Source of the DNA: Paulownia fortunei
Taxonomy: Eukaryota; Streptophyta; Magnoliopsida; Lamiales; Paulowniaceae
Reading direction: 5' to 3'
NCBI GenBank assembly: GCA_019321725.1
Contig: CM033109.1
Span: 14,105,993 to 14,169,992 of the forward strand
DNA length: 64,000 nt
Below the pieces are notes generated by a model, which was not told the DNA's origin, did no database searches, and saw nothing but the letters and a program-made list of their open reading frames with translations. How positions within the stretch are numbered: position 1 is the stretch's first letter; each line of letters starts with the position of its first letter. A program made the translations under genes and the position numbers. This document shows positions 47,741 to 59,595 of the stretch, one piece after another.

Positions 47741-48410
47741 AAAAAGAAAAGATAACTTTTGTGGATCTTCTATATTGCAATTTTTGTTTTTGATTATATT
47801 TTTATTGAAAGGAATGAGAGAGACAAAGGAAGTGAGCAAGAGGAGTAAGTAAGCAATGGATAAGATTACCCTTTATATTTATTTTCGATTCACTAGTACT
47901 TGTGAATAATATCATGATATTGTATTTAATTTTGACAAAAAAATAATTTTGTTCACTTAAAAGTTTTTGATTAAATATGACACTTTGTATTTATTTTTTA
48001 GTATTTTCTCTTGTTTAACTATGAATATTGCATTTACTTAAACAATTGAATATTATTGCAAATAGTTGAAAAAAGTAATTATTAATTTTTAGCATATGAA
48101 ATTACGATTTAATCATGTATAATGCATCTAATGCAAAGAAAATTTGACAAATCAGGTAAGAAGAAGACTTCTCCAGTTATCATAATTAAATAAAATAATT
48201 ATTAATGTGATTATAAATTATGTAAGTTGGTTACATTACTATTTATTTTTTAAATGATCATTGAATTTAGTTTTTTAAATATTTTTGTTTAATAATTTAT
48301 ATCGATATATACTTAAAATAAAATATTTAGAAATATCTTAAAATTCCTTCTAATATTTTAGTTATCTAATAATATAATTATTTTAATAAATTATATGAAT
48401 CACGTTCGTC
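47741..48410. other. AT-rich intergenic DNA
   Basis: No gene or repeat recognised. Confidence 0.5.
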
Positions 48411-48508
48411 GGGCCACTAGCCTAGGTTATTGGGCCAGTGGCCTAATCAGTTGATTTGATCTTAATAAATCGACTGATCCGGATTATAATGTGCACACAC
48501 ACACACAC
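48411..48508. repeat. Two adjacent hairpins and a (CA)n microsatellite
   Basis: GGGCCACT (48411) pairs with AGTGGCC (48437); ATCAGTTGATTT (48446-48457) pairs with AAATCGACTGAT (48467-48478) with one mismatch. A CACACACACACACACA run follows at 48493-48508. Confidence 0.6.
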
Positions 48509-48544
48509 ATATATTCATGTGACAAATTAAAGTTTAAGTCTTAG

Positions 48545-48999
48545 GTGCATCCACAACCACCATGTTATTTTTTGATTAACACGCCCCTCAATATATTCAA
48601 CATTTGGGGACATGGACATTGGAAAAGGCAGCAAATTATGTCTTCATTCATCCTGTCCATAAGCATCTACCTAGCCTCAAACAAGACACCAACAGCGACG
48701 AACACCTACCTCAGCTTGCGTTGCCGCCGTACCACTTTCACCACATACTTTCTCACTTCTCGGATTACACAAATAGCATCCAAAAGCAGCAAACGCAAAG
48801 GCAAAACGGGGCAGCAATGGTGAGTTGGCGACGCACAGTGGCCACAAAGTGGCATGCAGGCGTGACTTCATTGCTGTCGCCTAACTCTTCAACCGTGCAG
48901 TGGTGCACCATCAACACCACCTACTACCGGGTCGCTAATGAGATCTGGAGAAAATTTTGCCTCCTTTCATGGTCAGTCTTGATTTCCAGTTTTAGGTAA
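48545..48999 (+). other. GC-richer island with an ORF of unknown origin
   Basis: The open frame from 48604 to 48999 codes 131 residues (MGTWTLEKAANYV…WSVLISSFR), rich in His, Ser and Thr, with no motif I recognise. A second frame (48545-48823) is also open, so neither is convincing. The stretch is clearly less AT-rich than its surroundings, which can mean a captured exon, a retroelement fragment or a real small gene. No clear splice structure. I do not assign a function. Confidence 0.25.
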
Positions 49000-49370
49000 T
49001 GATATTTATTTTGAAGCAACCCAAGAAGAAAACAAGACCAAAAAAAGACAAATGGAGTATTTGGGAAAAATCGCATCTTTACGTTTAACAGCATTACATA
49101 TCATTTATACTCATAAACAGATTATTAGGGTAGGTCATTTCGAGTAGACTTTTATTTACATCTCATAACTTGATGAACCAAGAACTTACCCGAAAAAAGA
49201 AAATAAAGTATTTATTACAAGTCCTATAGATTAGATTGAGTAGGGGTGGGGGGCATAGAAGTTCATCCAACAGTGATCAAGAATTACGCATCATCTTTGA
49301 TAGAATATGTTGCCCAATTTTAATTAAATTAAACTTAAATCCTTAGTGTTGAACATTAACTGATTAGTAT

Positions 49371-50215
49371 TGTTAACAGTATTGTAACATCTTGTTAAGA
49401 CGCTCACAACAGAAATAAAATAGACACAAGGATTTCTAACGTGTTTCAAGTATAATGTACTCTACACGATCAGAAAAAGAAACAATCTACTAATTATTGT
49501 CAATTTTAAAGAATTATAATATATGAAATTAAATCAATTTAAATACTTTCTCTTAAATTGAAGATCATTCTTTGCAATTCATCAATTAGTTGTTTCTGTG
49601 AGCTCCTCTTGACTTTAATTAGCACTGTTGGACTCTCTCCAACTTTAAACTTTTTTAGATTGCTGATGCGGTCATCTTCCAAAAATCTTCATCTTATTTT
49701 CCTAAAGAAAGTATGTGAGTTAATCAGCATTGCTGGATGTCTTCTTTCAAAAACTTTCAGCTTCTTCTCCCAATAAATATATGTGATGTAATTCGTCTCA
49801 ATCTTGAATCACTTGGTGGCGTTATGTAGTTCATCCACACGTTTCTTCAAGCTGGAGGCTTGCTTATATTCAGTCAAAATTCTCTCAAATTAGTTGTTGA
49901 TAGCTGCATATCAGGAATAGATCATTATCTTGATTTGTTGTCCTGTCTTAAAGATCCTCCAAGATCTTCTTGTTTCTTATCAAACCAAATCAAGCATATT
50001 TTTAATTTAAGCATGTTTATTTCCATGTTGATTTCATAGCATACTTAATAAGTATCTCGAAAATATTTGAATTATGAAAATTTGCACATATTAAATAAAA
50101 TTAATTTATTAAATCCTGTACTATTAATATTGCAACATCTCTTGCAATACTTCTTGCGACACCTGTCTTCTATGCAAATGACATTTTTCATAAATGCCAA
50201 TATCAAACATTAACA
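49371..50215 (-). mobile_element. Candidate LTR with polypurine tract
   Basis: Plus strand starts TGTTAACAGTATTG and ends CAAACATTAACA; on the minus strand the sequence GGGGGAGAA (rc of 50216-50224) precedes TGTTAATGTTTG, the order expected for a polypurine tract and a 3' LTR. Size 845 bp, TG/CA ends. Its interior has AACGCTCACAACAG-type and ACACAAGGATTTCTAACGTG sequence typical of plant copia LTRs. No coding sequence is clearly attached, so it may be solo or the end of an element decayed beyond recognition. Confidence 0.55.
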
Positions 50216-50479
50216 TTCTCCCCCTTTAGTATTTTTGGTCAAAACTAACTTCAACTCCCCTTGAAAATAAGATGCATGTTTTTAAGTTTCATAAATATCA
50301 CAAGTACCAGTATGTTAGAACATGAGTTTTGCAACACTACACTTAACTATACTACTATTAAAAGTTTGAATAACTTTGGAGGTTTCTTAAAAATTTTGAT
50401 CCGACAAAAAAAATATCTTTTAGACATAATTAACTTTAAGGACAATTAAGTAATTTGATATTTTTTCATTTTATTTGTT

Positions 50480-50700
50480 TAAATGAATAATTTATATTAA
50501 TGATACCAATCAATTTATTTGTTTAATTGATTGATTGGAATTTCAAAAGCAAGAACAATAACTTATATTAATGATATCAACCAATTAAACAAATAAATTG
50601 ATTTGTTGGAATTTCAAAAGCATGAAAAGTAATATGTATTGATGATATTAATCGAATTTTGAGTAATTGTATGGAATTTCAAAAGCATGAAAAATAACAA
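50480..50700 (+). repeat. Short tandem repeat, ~75-bp unit
   Basis: Three imperfect units ending TGGAATTTCAAAAGCA(A/T)GAA (50537, 50609, 50670), each preceded by (A/T)ATTAATGATATCAA-like sequence. Confidence 0.65.
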
Positions 50701-53141
50701 ATAATAAGTTTGAATAGTAAATTAATTTGAAGTTCTTCTTTTGCCCTAAATAATTAAAAAAGATAATTACATATCACATTATTTTAGGTAATGTTGATTA
50801 TATTCAATAATTAACTCAATCTATAAATTATCTAGTAGAGTATTTTTAAAAAAACTTTACATAATCTAATAGAAATAAAAATATTATACATATTAAAGTT
50901 AATTGAAAAGTTATATATAGTATATTTTAATGGTTGTATTTTTTTAATCCCAAAAGAGTTAAGATTTTATTAAAAAGTTAGAATAAAATTATTTACTACT
51001 CAAGTTTTGCCATTTATGTCAATATGATACATAAATTTTATGAGGCTCTAATTGGTATCTAAGAATTTTGCCATAAATATAAGATCAATATATAATGGAT
51101 AGGTTCAATCAAATTCTTCATCTAAAACTTTTATAATGATGGATATATATTTTCAAACCCTAATTTGATTTCAATTATCTATTTAACTTTTCAGTTACAT
51201 TCAACTGATTGAAATAAATCCTATCATTGTGACAATATAAATAAATTTTTTAGTATCAATAAATAATCATATTAATAAAATATATAAATATTCAAAGTTA
51301 ATTAAAAAAGTCAAAATACACTTAGAAAGAAGCAGTAACTTTTGAATTAAAATTTATGATTTGAGATTCAATTTTTGAAAGATGAAATTAAAAAAGAGAG
51401 TAGAAAAATAAAGAAATATTTTTTTTACTTTACTGGATTTTCTTTCTAGGATTTTTTAAATTAGGCTTAACCAAACAGATGAGGAATCTTAAAAAAAAAA
51501 TTAAGATGACAGAAGGACTAAAAAAATTCTTGCATAAAAAATATCATACTTAACCATTGAGTAAATTTTAATATAACTTTCAAAAACTAAAGTTTAAATA
51601 TTATAGCATACATTTTAGTTTTAGAATTATTGCTCTTCATTCAATTGTATTGTAATTTCAATCTCTTTTGTTTCAACATAATATTTTTATATTTTATTTA
51701 TACGGAGGTATATCTATAGAAAATTCCAAAATATTTAACTTACCAACTAAAATATAATATGCAATTTTTAAACAAGAAATCAAAGTGAATAGATTATTAA
51801 AACGTGTCATTGTAAGATATTTAAAAGAAAAATTAAATGGACATCATTCTATCAATTTAATATTTTGGGCAAATTTGAATTTGAATTAAATATGTGAAAT
51901 ACTATTTAAAATTAATTGTGTGCAAAATATTTAATTTTTTTCTTGATTAACTAAGAAGATACATTGGTTGAGCAAATTAAATATAAGTATAAATAATTGA
52001 AAAAATATATTTGTCAATACTTAGTATGTGAAATTAATCGATTTGATGCATTGCAAGAACTATGTATGAAATAATATATTTTAAAAACTTTTTTTAGACT
52101 TTTGATAGTTCTTACTTTGATTTTATATGATCTATTAATTATTATTTTGTTAGTAGTTACCTTGATCTTCATACTTAATATTAATTCCATCTGCTAATTC
52201 TTTTTTTAAAAATAAAATAAAATTAATTTTGCATTTATTTGAATCGTGTATATGAATAGATATTAGATTATATCCTTTTATTATATGGATTGGTCAAAAT
52301 TTTGAACTTATAAAATTGTATTCTATCCATTATTAGAAATCTTTTCGGTATATAATAACAATATATAAATTATTGACTTATTGATTTCATTTACAATTAT
52401 ATATAATACGAGTAATTTACTTCAATAGTGAGTATTTTAGAAAATAAATTTATATTTAGTTTAGATTATTCTAATTAATTTAATATGCTAGTTTATTTAT
52501 CTCTTTTAATTAATGAATATTTAGTTAAGTTGAGAAAAGTCACTAAGAAAAATTAATTTTGACACTTTATTATCTAAAAGTTATAGACTACGAAAATATA
52601 AAATACAAATTCAAATTTTTACTAAAGTACAATTGAATAAGTGAAAAATAGAGTGGATTTTTATGCTTTCTGATTTATTTATTATTTACAAATTGATCAT
52701 ATATGATAAAATTAATGTTAAACTAATTATGAAATATTTTTCATAAACACTGATCAATCTGAACTGGTTGCAATACAATTTATTTTTTAAACAATCTTTT
52801 CAAAATAAAATAATCCAAATTAATTAGGCCGTCAACTAAATTTTTAATAATTTTAAACTATACCATAGATTTTTAAAGTTACAACCACAATCATTTTATT
52901 TAAGATGATATACGAGTAGTAATCATATGCAAGCAAAAGTTTAATAGATTTACTTAGTTTACAATGGACTCTTTTTATAATAGTTTTATTTCCTTTTGAG
53001 TTTCAAAACAACTTGTTTTAAACATACATATTATTAATTTTTTAAAGGTAAATATATATAAGAGATCCTCTATTCTTCCAAAATGATGAACAATACCTAA
53101 ATAAATATTTAAAAATTAAATCTTGTCAATCCAAATATATA
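50701..53141. other. AT-rich intergenic DNA
   Basis: Long A/T tracts; no recognisable gene, RNA gene or repeat. Confidence 0.5.
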
Positions 53142-53345
53142 TGTCATGCCCCGGACCCATGGGGTGGAGGCTTCGAAGCGAGATCCGGTACAACAGGCTC
53201 CGTTAGAAACTACTTCATATTCATTCTCGCTCTGTGAAAATAGTTAATTCAAGTTGTTAGAAGAGTTTATTGTACCGACTTATAAACCATTTTAATTTTT
53301 CTCCCACAACCGATATGGGATATCATAATATCAATTTCCAGAATT
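53142..53345 (+). mobile_element. LTR- or TRIM-like fragment
   Basis: TGTCATGCCCCGGACCCATGG start, then a GC-richer block (GGAGGCTTCGAAGCGAGATCC) and an end near CCGATATGGGATATCAT. Openings of the TGTCATGCCCCG type are known from plant LTRs and terminal-repeat elements. No partner copy, primer site or coding sequence is seen here, so the class is a guess. Confidence 0.35.
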
Positions 53346-55439
53346 TTATAATTATGTTTACACCAAAAATATTTTTAGTCTTATAACTTAGCCAGGTGGT
53401 CTGTTAACTTACATATAGTATTTTTAAATATTGACAAATTTAGTTCAAATTTCACCAAAACAAAAAAAATTAAATTTGGCATGAAAATATAGCAAGCCCA
53501 GTATGACAACTAAAATTGGATATTTTTTCAGAAAATGAGAAAAAATTACTTATGTGATATTATCTATTGATTATTTATGATGGTAAAATGCTAACATCCA
53601 AATGAGTTTTCACTTATTTTTCCTCAAGAAATGAAAACAAATAAGAAATTTAGCTAAAAATATCATGTATATATACATATATAAACTTATGCATAACATT
53701 TTTATCTTTATTAGATTATATTAAAATTCTTTAAAATATTTTGTTATACAATTCAATGATCAAGTTAATTATTGAACATCGACCAATAATATTTTAAAGT
53801 ATTATGAGATATATATGTATATATATATGCATTAAATTTCTAATTATTTAATTCTCAATAAGGATTTAAAATTATTTTACTATTAGATTTATTTACCATA
53901 AATTAAACAAATTAATTTCTTTTATCAAAGTCTAGTATTACTGCGTATCTACAAGGAATACTTAAATGACATGTAAAATGATTCATATTAAAATATATTT
54001 AATTTATTAAAGAATATAAGATTTTTTTTTGTTTTTATATTGCTTGTATTAAAAAAATAGATAAAAATACTTCATTGAAACGACTCGATCAAATTTAGAT
54101 CTCAACTAGGAGATTTTTTGCATTAATTACACACTTCAATGAATGGTATTTTTTCACTTCCTTTTTCGTGTTTATTTTCAATGTTTTGAAGAAAAAATAC
54201 GTGAAAGTTGATTTGGATAGAAATTTTAGCATTTGTTTTTATAAAAAACAACCAGTAGAGATATCCACATTAATAATTGTTCATTTATTTCTAAAAAAAC
54301 CCCAAATTCATATGTCATATACCGAGCATGTGATGAAATTTGGACTTAATGTGCCAAATTTTGAAAGATGATATATGTAAATTGTTAACCCTCATTTCAA
54401 ATGATCAAAATAAAAACATGCCAAAAGTTATAGGATTTAAATACATTTTCGCCTTTATATTCATATAATAGTATCAAATTCAACAATATGTATGAAATCT
54501 TTTTGAGTTATGAAAGTCAACCAAATTTTTTTACAATAATTTGTTCCTCGTGGCTTACAATTGTTCAAGATATTTAAAAGTATATGAAATTCAATCAGCA
54601 AGCGCTTCATTTAGTGTTTCAACTTTACCTTCATTTTGTCAAATTTTTTAATTGATATTGATTTATAATATATTTATAGAATTAACTGATCCTATTTTAT
54701 TCATGATTTTATTTTGTTGTTATTATTTTATCAATGAAAAAGAAGAAAAAATGTTAGATCAACAAATAAATTTTAAATGAGAGAGATGAGAGAAATTCAA
54801 AAAACAAAAAAATTGCAAAAAATTCTATGAAACCAAATAAAAAGAGAATAACTCGAATTGTCAAAGTCAAACAAAAAGAAGAATCAATCCAACCAAAAAT
54901 TTAAATAGTTATAGTTTAAAGAGTAAAATTATTACTTACATCTTAAATATTCAATAATTCTATATCTTTAAATACTTTATTCAGTCTACTTTTTTTGATT
55001 GATTTGTTTTCTCATCATTGTTGCCTTCGATTGTTTTAAATATTACTTAACTAAATTTATATATCGTGTAATAGTTACAATTAGATAGTATCGTTTATTA
55101 CTCCTATTCTTGCGAGTAAATCATTAATGGTATAATTTAATATATGACTAGAACTTTGTTAAAAACATATTTAGGATTAAAATTAAAATATAATAATAAT
55201 AATAAAAATTAAGTTAATATTAAATTTTTTATTACGATTATAGTCTTTACGTACAATACATGTATTTTTTACTAATCACGTCAAGAACAAATTTAAATTG
55301 GTACTATTCCCCCTACCTAGATGAATCAAATACCAAAAGCTATTAATATCCAATAAATCAAAAAGCAGCAAACCAATTATACCATGAAACTTATTAACAG
55401 ATCAAATAAAAAATAATTTTTTTGTAGAATCAAATTAGA
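53346..55439. other. AT-rich intergenic DNA
   Basis: No recognisable gene. ORF 54168-54371 has no known motif and typical AT-driven composition. Confidence 0.5.
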
Positions 55440-56921
55440 AAATAATGATGATCAGTATCATTTTCATTAGCTCCGTCCTTCTCATCAATGCCCTCATCAT
55501 CACTTTCTTCATCCTCCATAGACTTTTTTTCCTCAGTTTCAACCTCAACATCATCTTCATCATCACTAGTTATCCCTGCATTTTCCTCTTCACCACTATC
55601 ATAAGTATCTGCATCCTGCTCCCCTTGAACATGTGCTACACCAGCACACTAGCGCTTGGTTTCCCCACCTTTTGACCAAAAGTGACCAAAGATGGATCAA
55701 CAGATTCAAATTGTTTATGTTAACAAATTAGCTGGAGAACTTCATTTTCTTTGTCAGCCCAGTATTTCCTTTGTCTCGAGCCTCAGCTAGTTCAGATTCC
55801 AAATTTACCATAAAGGCAGGGGATGTTGTAACACTGGGTGAATTGACAGCATTATCCTAAACTGTGAAATCTGCAGATGCCCTTTCAGTTCAGTCTGATC
55901 TTCATCCTGTTTCTTCACAAGGCCTTGAGAAGTTAATATGCTATAAATGAGTGAGGGGAATGGAAGAATATCATAGAGCTTTTTACCCCAACCTGTTTGA
56001 TCACAATATTAAAGATCAGCTTGCCAATATCATAAGGTCTCGTTGTGCTAATGCAATATACCAAAATGGCCTGACCTCGTACCACGACAGTGGTATTAGT
56101 TGATGGAGTTGAATTACTGATAGCCAATTTAGGCCAAGCTTTCACAGTGTTGCCACTCAGTGTTGCAGCAATTAGATCCATATTATCTGGGACATAGTCA
56201 TCCTAAAGACTAAGTGACCCACAAAAATGCATTAATCATAGCATTTATTCACAAAAGGTGTAGCTTTGGTGATAGTTCCTAATTCCAACCTTATTATAGT
56301 CAGCCATTTGTATTCTCCTTTCGGTATGAATGTTTCTCTTGATTATCACACCCTTGCGAGTCTTATTATCAAAAGTATAAAAGATATGACAATATAAGAT
56401 TTACCTATCTCAGTTTCAGAGCTGATGGCTCCTCATCCTCCATGTCTTCTGGTTCCGCCTCACTATCATCTTCAATTTTATCAACCTGCTCCGCCTAAGT
56501 GGGTGTTGCGACATCTCCTGCAACACCACTTGGTCAGTACCACTTCCACTTGGTTCAGACTGGCCTTGCGGTGCAACGTCAGAATCGGATTATGTCTGGG
56601 CTTCAAGGGAATCCTCATTGGATTTAGAGGATTCTTCAGATGATGAGGAATCTATAGATTCAGCCACACCTCGGGGGGCAGAACGTACAGGCACCTCGTC
56701 TCCATATTTATCTTTGAACCAGATTAGAACTAAACCAAATTTTCCCCAAGGCTCATAGTCAGAGTAACAATTAGTCTTCTTCTTCCTTTTCTTTCTACTC
56801 AGTGTTGGCACTAAATGTCCCAACATTCTTTTTTTTTTTACTTGCAGTATTAGAAATTTTCTTCAAGTCCCTTTATTTTTTCTCAAAATGGAAGCAAGTG
56901 TTTCTTCATCTGAATTCACCA
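55440..56921 (-). pseudogene. Plant transposon-type protein, broken
   Basis: Seen: start MVNSDEETLASILRK at about 56921, a stop near 56866, then a lysine/serine-rich region (KKRKKKTN, SIDSSSSEESSKSNED), and at 56181-55933 an open block with TVKAWPKLAISNSTPSTNTTVVVRGQAILVYCISTTRPYDIGKLIFN. That matches what I know as the putative plant transposon protein domain, found in gag-like proteins of plant genomes. The tail (55680-55440) encodes a highly acidic Asp/Glu-rich stretch on the minus strand. Several stops and frameshifts separate the blocks. Which element it belonged to is not clear; the candidate LTR at 49371 has the same orientation but lies 5 kb away. Confidence 0.6.
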
Positions 56922-57314
56922 TAGTGGACACAAAAGTTTCTCTCTGCAAGACAGTGTTAGAAGCACGAGAATTTAGAGAGAGAGAGTGCATAAAACAACA
57001 TAAACAGGACTATAGTTTATTGAAGAAGTGTTGTGACACTTTGGATATAAATCCTCATAAATGACTAATACTAAATCCCGCACAAATTAGTGATAAATAT
57101 CTCCAAAGATCCATTCTCCTTTCAATTTTCAAAGATTGGTGCTATATTTTATTTGGATGTATAGAAAAATCCCTTCCATGTCCCCGAGGGGTTTAGTTGA
57201 TCTATGATTTATGTTTCATTTTTTGTTTTATTTTGAGAAATCTATTGAACAATTCCGATTCTTTTTTTTCTCTTGATTCTTTTCTGATCGAGATGTATAG
57301 ATCCTGTTCATGGA

Positions 57315-57782
57315 TTAATGAGAATGTGCAAAAGCTCTATTTGCCTTTGCCATTTTATTAGTCTCTTTCTTTTTGCGTATGGCATCGCACTCCCTTTGGC
57401 AACATCCACTAATTTAGAACTTAATTTGTAAACCATATTTTAACCCGAACATTTTTGGGTTGCCACTAATAACCAACGAATGACAAGTGCTTTTCCTTAT
57501 GTGGATCCTATTTCAATGGGAACTTGATGAGTCAATCCACCTACACGTTTTGCTTTTACTGCTATATCGGGAGTTACTCCACGTATTGCTTGATGTAAAA
57601 TAGATAGCGGATTTGTTTATGTCTTTTTGTTGAATTTTTTTCATAGCTTGATAGATAATTTGATAAGCCAATGATTTTTTTTCGTATTTCAGAATACGGT
57701 TAACCAACATGTTAACTAATCGATTACGATAAATTGGATTGGATTTTGCTATTTTTTTTTCTGCATTACCTTGACATGACAT
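57315..57782 (-). pseudogene. rps7: Plastid rps7 pseudogene in the nuclear insertion
   Basis: The start is [10 protein letters not shown] at 57782 and the end RAFAHSH then TAA at 57315: 468 bases, the length of an intact rps7 (155 residues and stop). The centre is broken: an extra A in the run after KKIQQK shifts frame and leaves only 89 open codons (to 57513), one codon in the original frame is also a stop, and a compensating loss restores total length. Known: small-subunit ribosomal protein S7 of plastids. It could not be translated properly in the nucleus and lacks a transit peptide. Confidence 0.92.
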
Positions 57783-57835
57783 GAGCGTGAATGGGGTTTA
57801 AGAATCAATTTTCTTTTTATAAGGGCTAAAATTAC

Positions 57836-57861
57836 TTATTTTGTCTTTTTACCCCATATTG
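57836..57861 (-). pseudogene. rps12: rps12 exon 3 (plastid, in nuclear insertion)
   Basis: The 25-26 base terminal exon reads ATATGGGGTAAAAAGACAAAATAA on the minus strand, with one base lost compared with the plastid version, shifting the last codons. It lies 53 bases upstream of rps7, as in plastid DNA. Confidence 0.8.
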
Positions 57862-58387
57862 TAGGGTGGATCTCAAAAGATATGAAAGATCTCCCTCCAA
57901 GCCGTACATCATCGAATACGACTTTTGCAGAATTCTATATGTATCTATGAGATCGAGTATGGAATTCTGTTTACTCACTTTAAATTGAGTATTTATTTCC
58001 CGCCCTCTCCTGCTAGGATTAGAAATCTTGTATTTTACATATCCATATGATTGAGTCCTTAGGTTTCTGAAATAGTGTGAAAAGAAGTGCTTTGAATCAT
58101 TGTTATTTGACTCGAACCTGTTCTAAAAAAGTCGAGGTATTTCAAATTATTTGTTGACACGGATAAAATTAGGGAAAACCTCTGAAATTATTTCAATAGT
58201 GAACCTTGGACATATAAGAGTTCTGAATCAAATCTCTTTAGAAAGAATATATTTTATCTCATGGTAGCCTGCTCCAGTCCCCTTATGAAACTTTCATTTT
58301 TAGGTTAGCCATACACTTCACATGTTACTAGTGATTCACATGGCATCATCGAATGATACAAGTCTTAGATAAGAATCTACAACGTAC
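57862..58387 (-). other. rps12 intron 2 remnant
   Basis: Group II intron between rps12 exons 2 and 3, 526 bp. The 5' end GTACG corresponds to the GTGYG consensus; the sequence GCCATGTGAATC…CATGTGAAGTGTATGGCTAACC is recognisable inside. Confidence 0.75.
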
Positions 58388-58619
58388 TAAAATGCCCTTA
58401 TTCATGATTCTCTACTCCGACAACATTTAGGGTTCCTCGAACAATATGATATCTTACATTGGGTAAATCTTTAGCCCTTCCCCCTCTTACTAAGACTGGA
58501 GAATGTTCTTGTGAATTATGGCCAATATCGAGTATATAAGCAATGATTTCAAATCCAGAGATTAATCGTACTCTGGCAACTTTACATAAGACAGAATTTG
58601 GTTTTTTGGGGGTGATAGT
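58388..58619 (-). pseudogene. rps12: rps12 exon 2 (plastid, in nuclear insertion)
   Basis: 232 bases, the usual plastid exon 2 length. Reading on the minus strand from 58619: [11 protein letters not shown]…[52 protein letters not shown], then ENHE in place of KDRQ and a stop. The 3' junction TTTTA/GTACG fits the group II 5' splice site. S12 belongs to the decoding centre of the small ribosomal subunit. The 5' exon, made from a separate plastid transcript, is absent as expected. Confidence 0.92.
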
Positions 58620-59521
58620 GGAAAAGTTGACAGATAAGTCACCCTTATTGCTACTCTACTAAACCATACATGATATTTTCACCTCGTAGGCTCTTCATTC
58701 AACTCTTTCAAATTCATTGGATCCCTTTCCACGCTCGAAAATCCCCTCCCCTCTTCCACTCTGTCCTGAAGAGTAACTAGGACCAATTTAGTCATATTTT
58801 CATGTTCCAATTGAACACTTTTCATTTTTGATTATTCTCAGAGGAGAAGATTATTCTCTTTACCAAACATATATGGATCTAATCATAATTCTATAATAAG
58901 AACAAGAGATCTTTCTCAATCAATCCCCTTGCCCCTCAATCTTCAAGAAACAGAAAGATCCTTTTCAAGTTTGAATTTGTTCATTTGGAATCTGGGTTCT
59001 TCTACTTTATTTTTATTTAATATTAATTTATTTTTCCCTTATTTCTTTTTATATCATTCCTTAAGTCCCATAGGTTTGATCTTGTAGAATTTGACCATTA
59101 AACGAAGGGTACGAAATTAATTTGATTGATTTTTTGATCAAAAGTACTATGTGAAATCTTTAGTTTTTTCCTCTTCCTCTATCCTTATCCCATAGGTACA
59201 GAATCAATAGAGAACTTTTTCTTCTGTATGAATCAATTTTATTCCATTCCAATTCCTTACTGATACCTCCCAAGGAAAATATCAAATTGGATCCCAAATT
59301 GATGGCTTAGTGTGCGTTTATCCATGCAGTTATGCACTCTTCGAATAGGAATCTATTTTTTGAAAGATCCTGGCTTTCGTACTTTGGTGGATATCCGAGA
59401 TCTTTTTAATGAACTATGTTGTGTTGAAGGGATATCTATCTAATTCGACCTATTGTGTAAAGCCCGCGATAGCAATGGAACTGGGGGAAAGTATACAGAA
59501 AAGACCATTATTTTCTATTGT

Positions 59522-59595
59522 AAGATTCACTCGCAGTTTTGGCAATAATTTAAATATTATTTGAGGGTATGATTTTTAAAGACTCTGTTATTTTT
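59522..59595. other. Junction between plastid insertion and gypsy element
   Basis: About 75 bp that I can assign to neither side. Confidence 0.4.

Larger units (their letters stand above)
57195..59521 (-). mobile_element. Nuclear insertion of plastid inverted-repeat DNA (2.3 kb)
   Basis: Collinear with the plastid order rps7, rps12 exon 3, rps12 intron, rps12 exon 2, trans-spliced intron flank, spacer toward trnV-GAC. Recognised landmarks include GGGTGGATCTC next to exon 3, GAAAGATCTCCCTCCAAGCCG, the spacer blocks TTATGCACTCTTCGAATAGG and GATCCTGGCTTTCGTACTTTGG and GGAAAGTATACAGAAAAGAC. Scattered substitutions and small indels show an old insertion. The left border lies near 57195 and the right near 59521 where similarity stops. 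Confidence 0.9.

Noticed and set aside
57513..57782. Functional nuclear rps7
   Set aside because: Frameshifted after about 45 residues, without a transit peptide, and in a collinear plastid segment.
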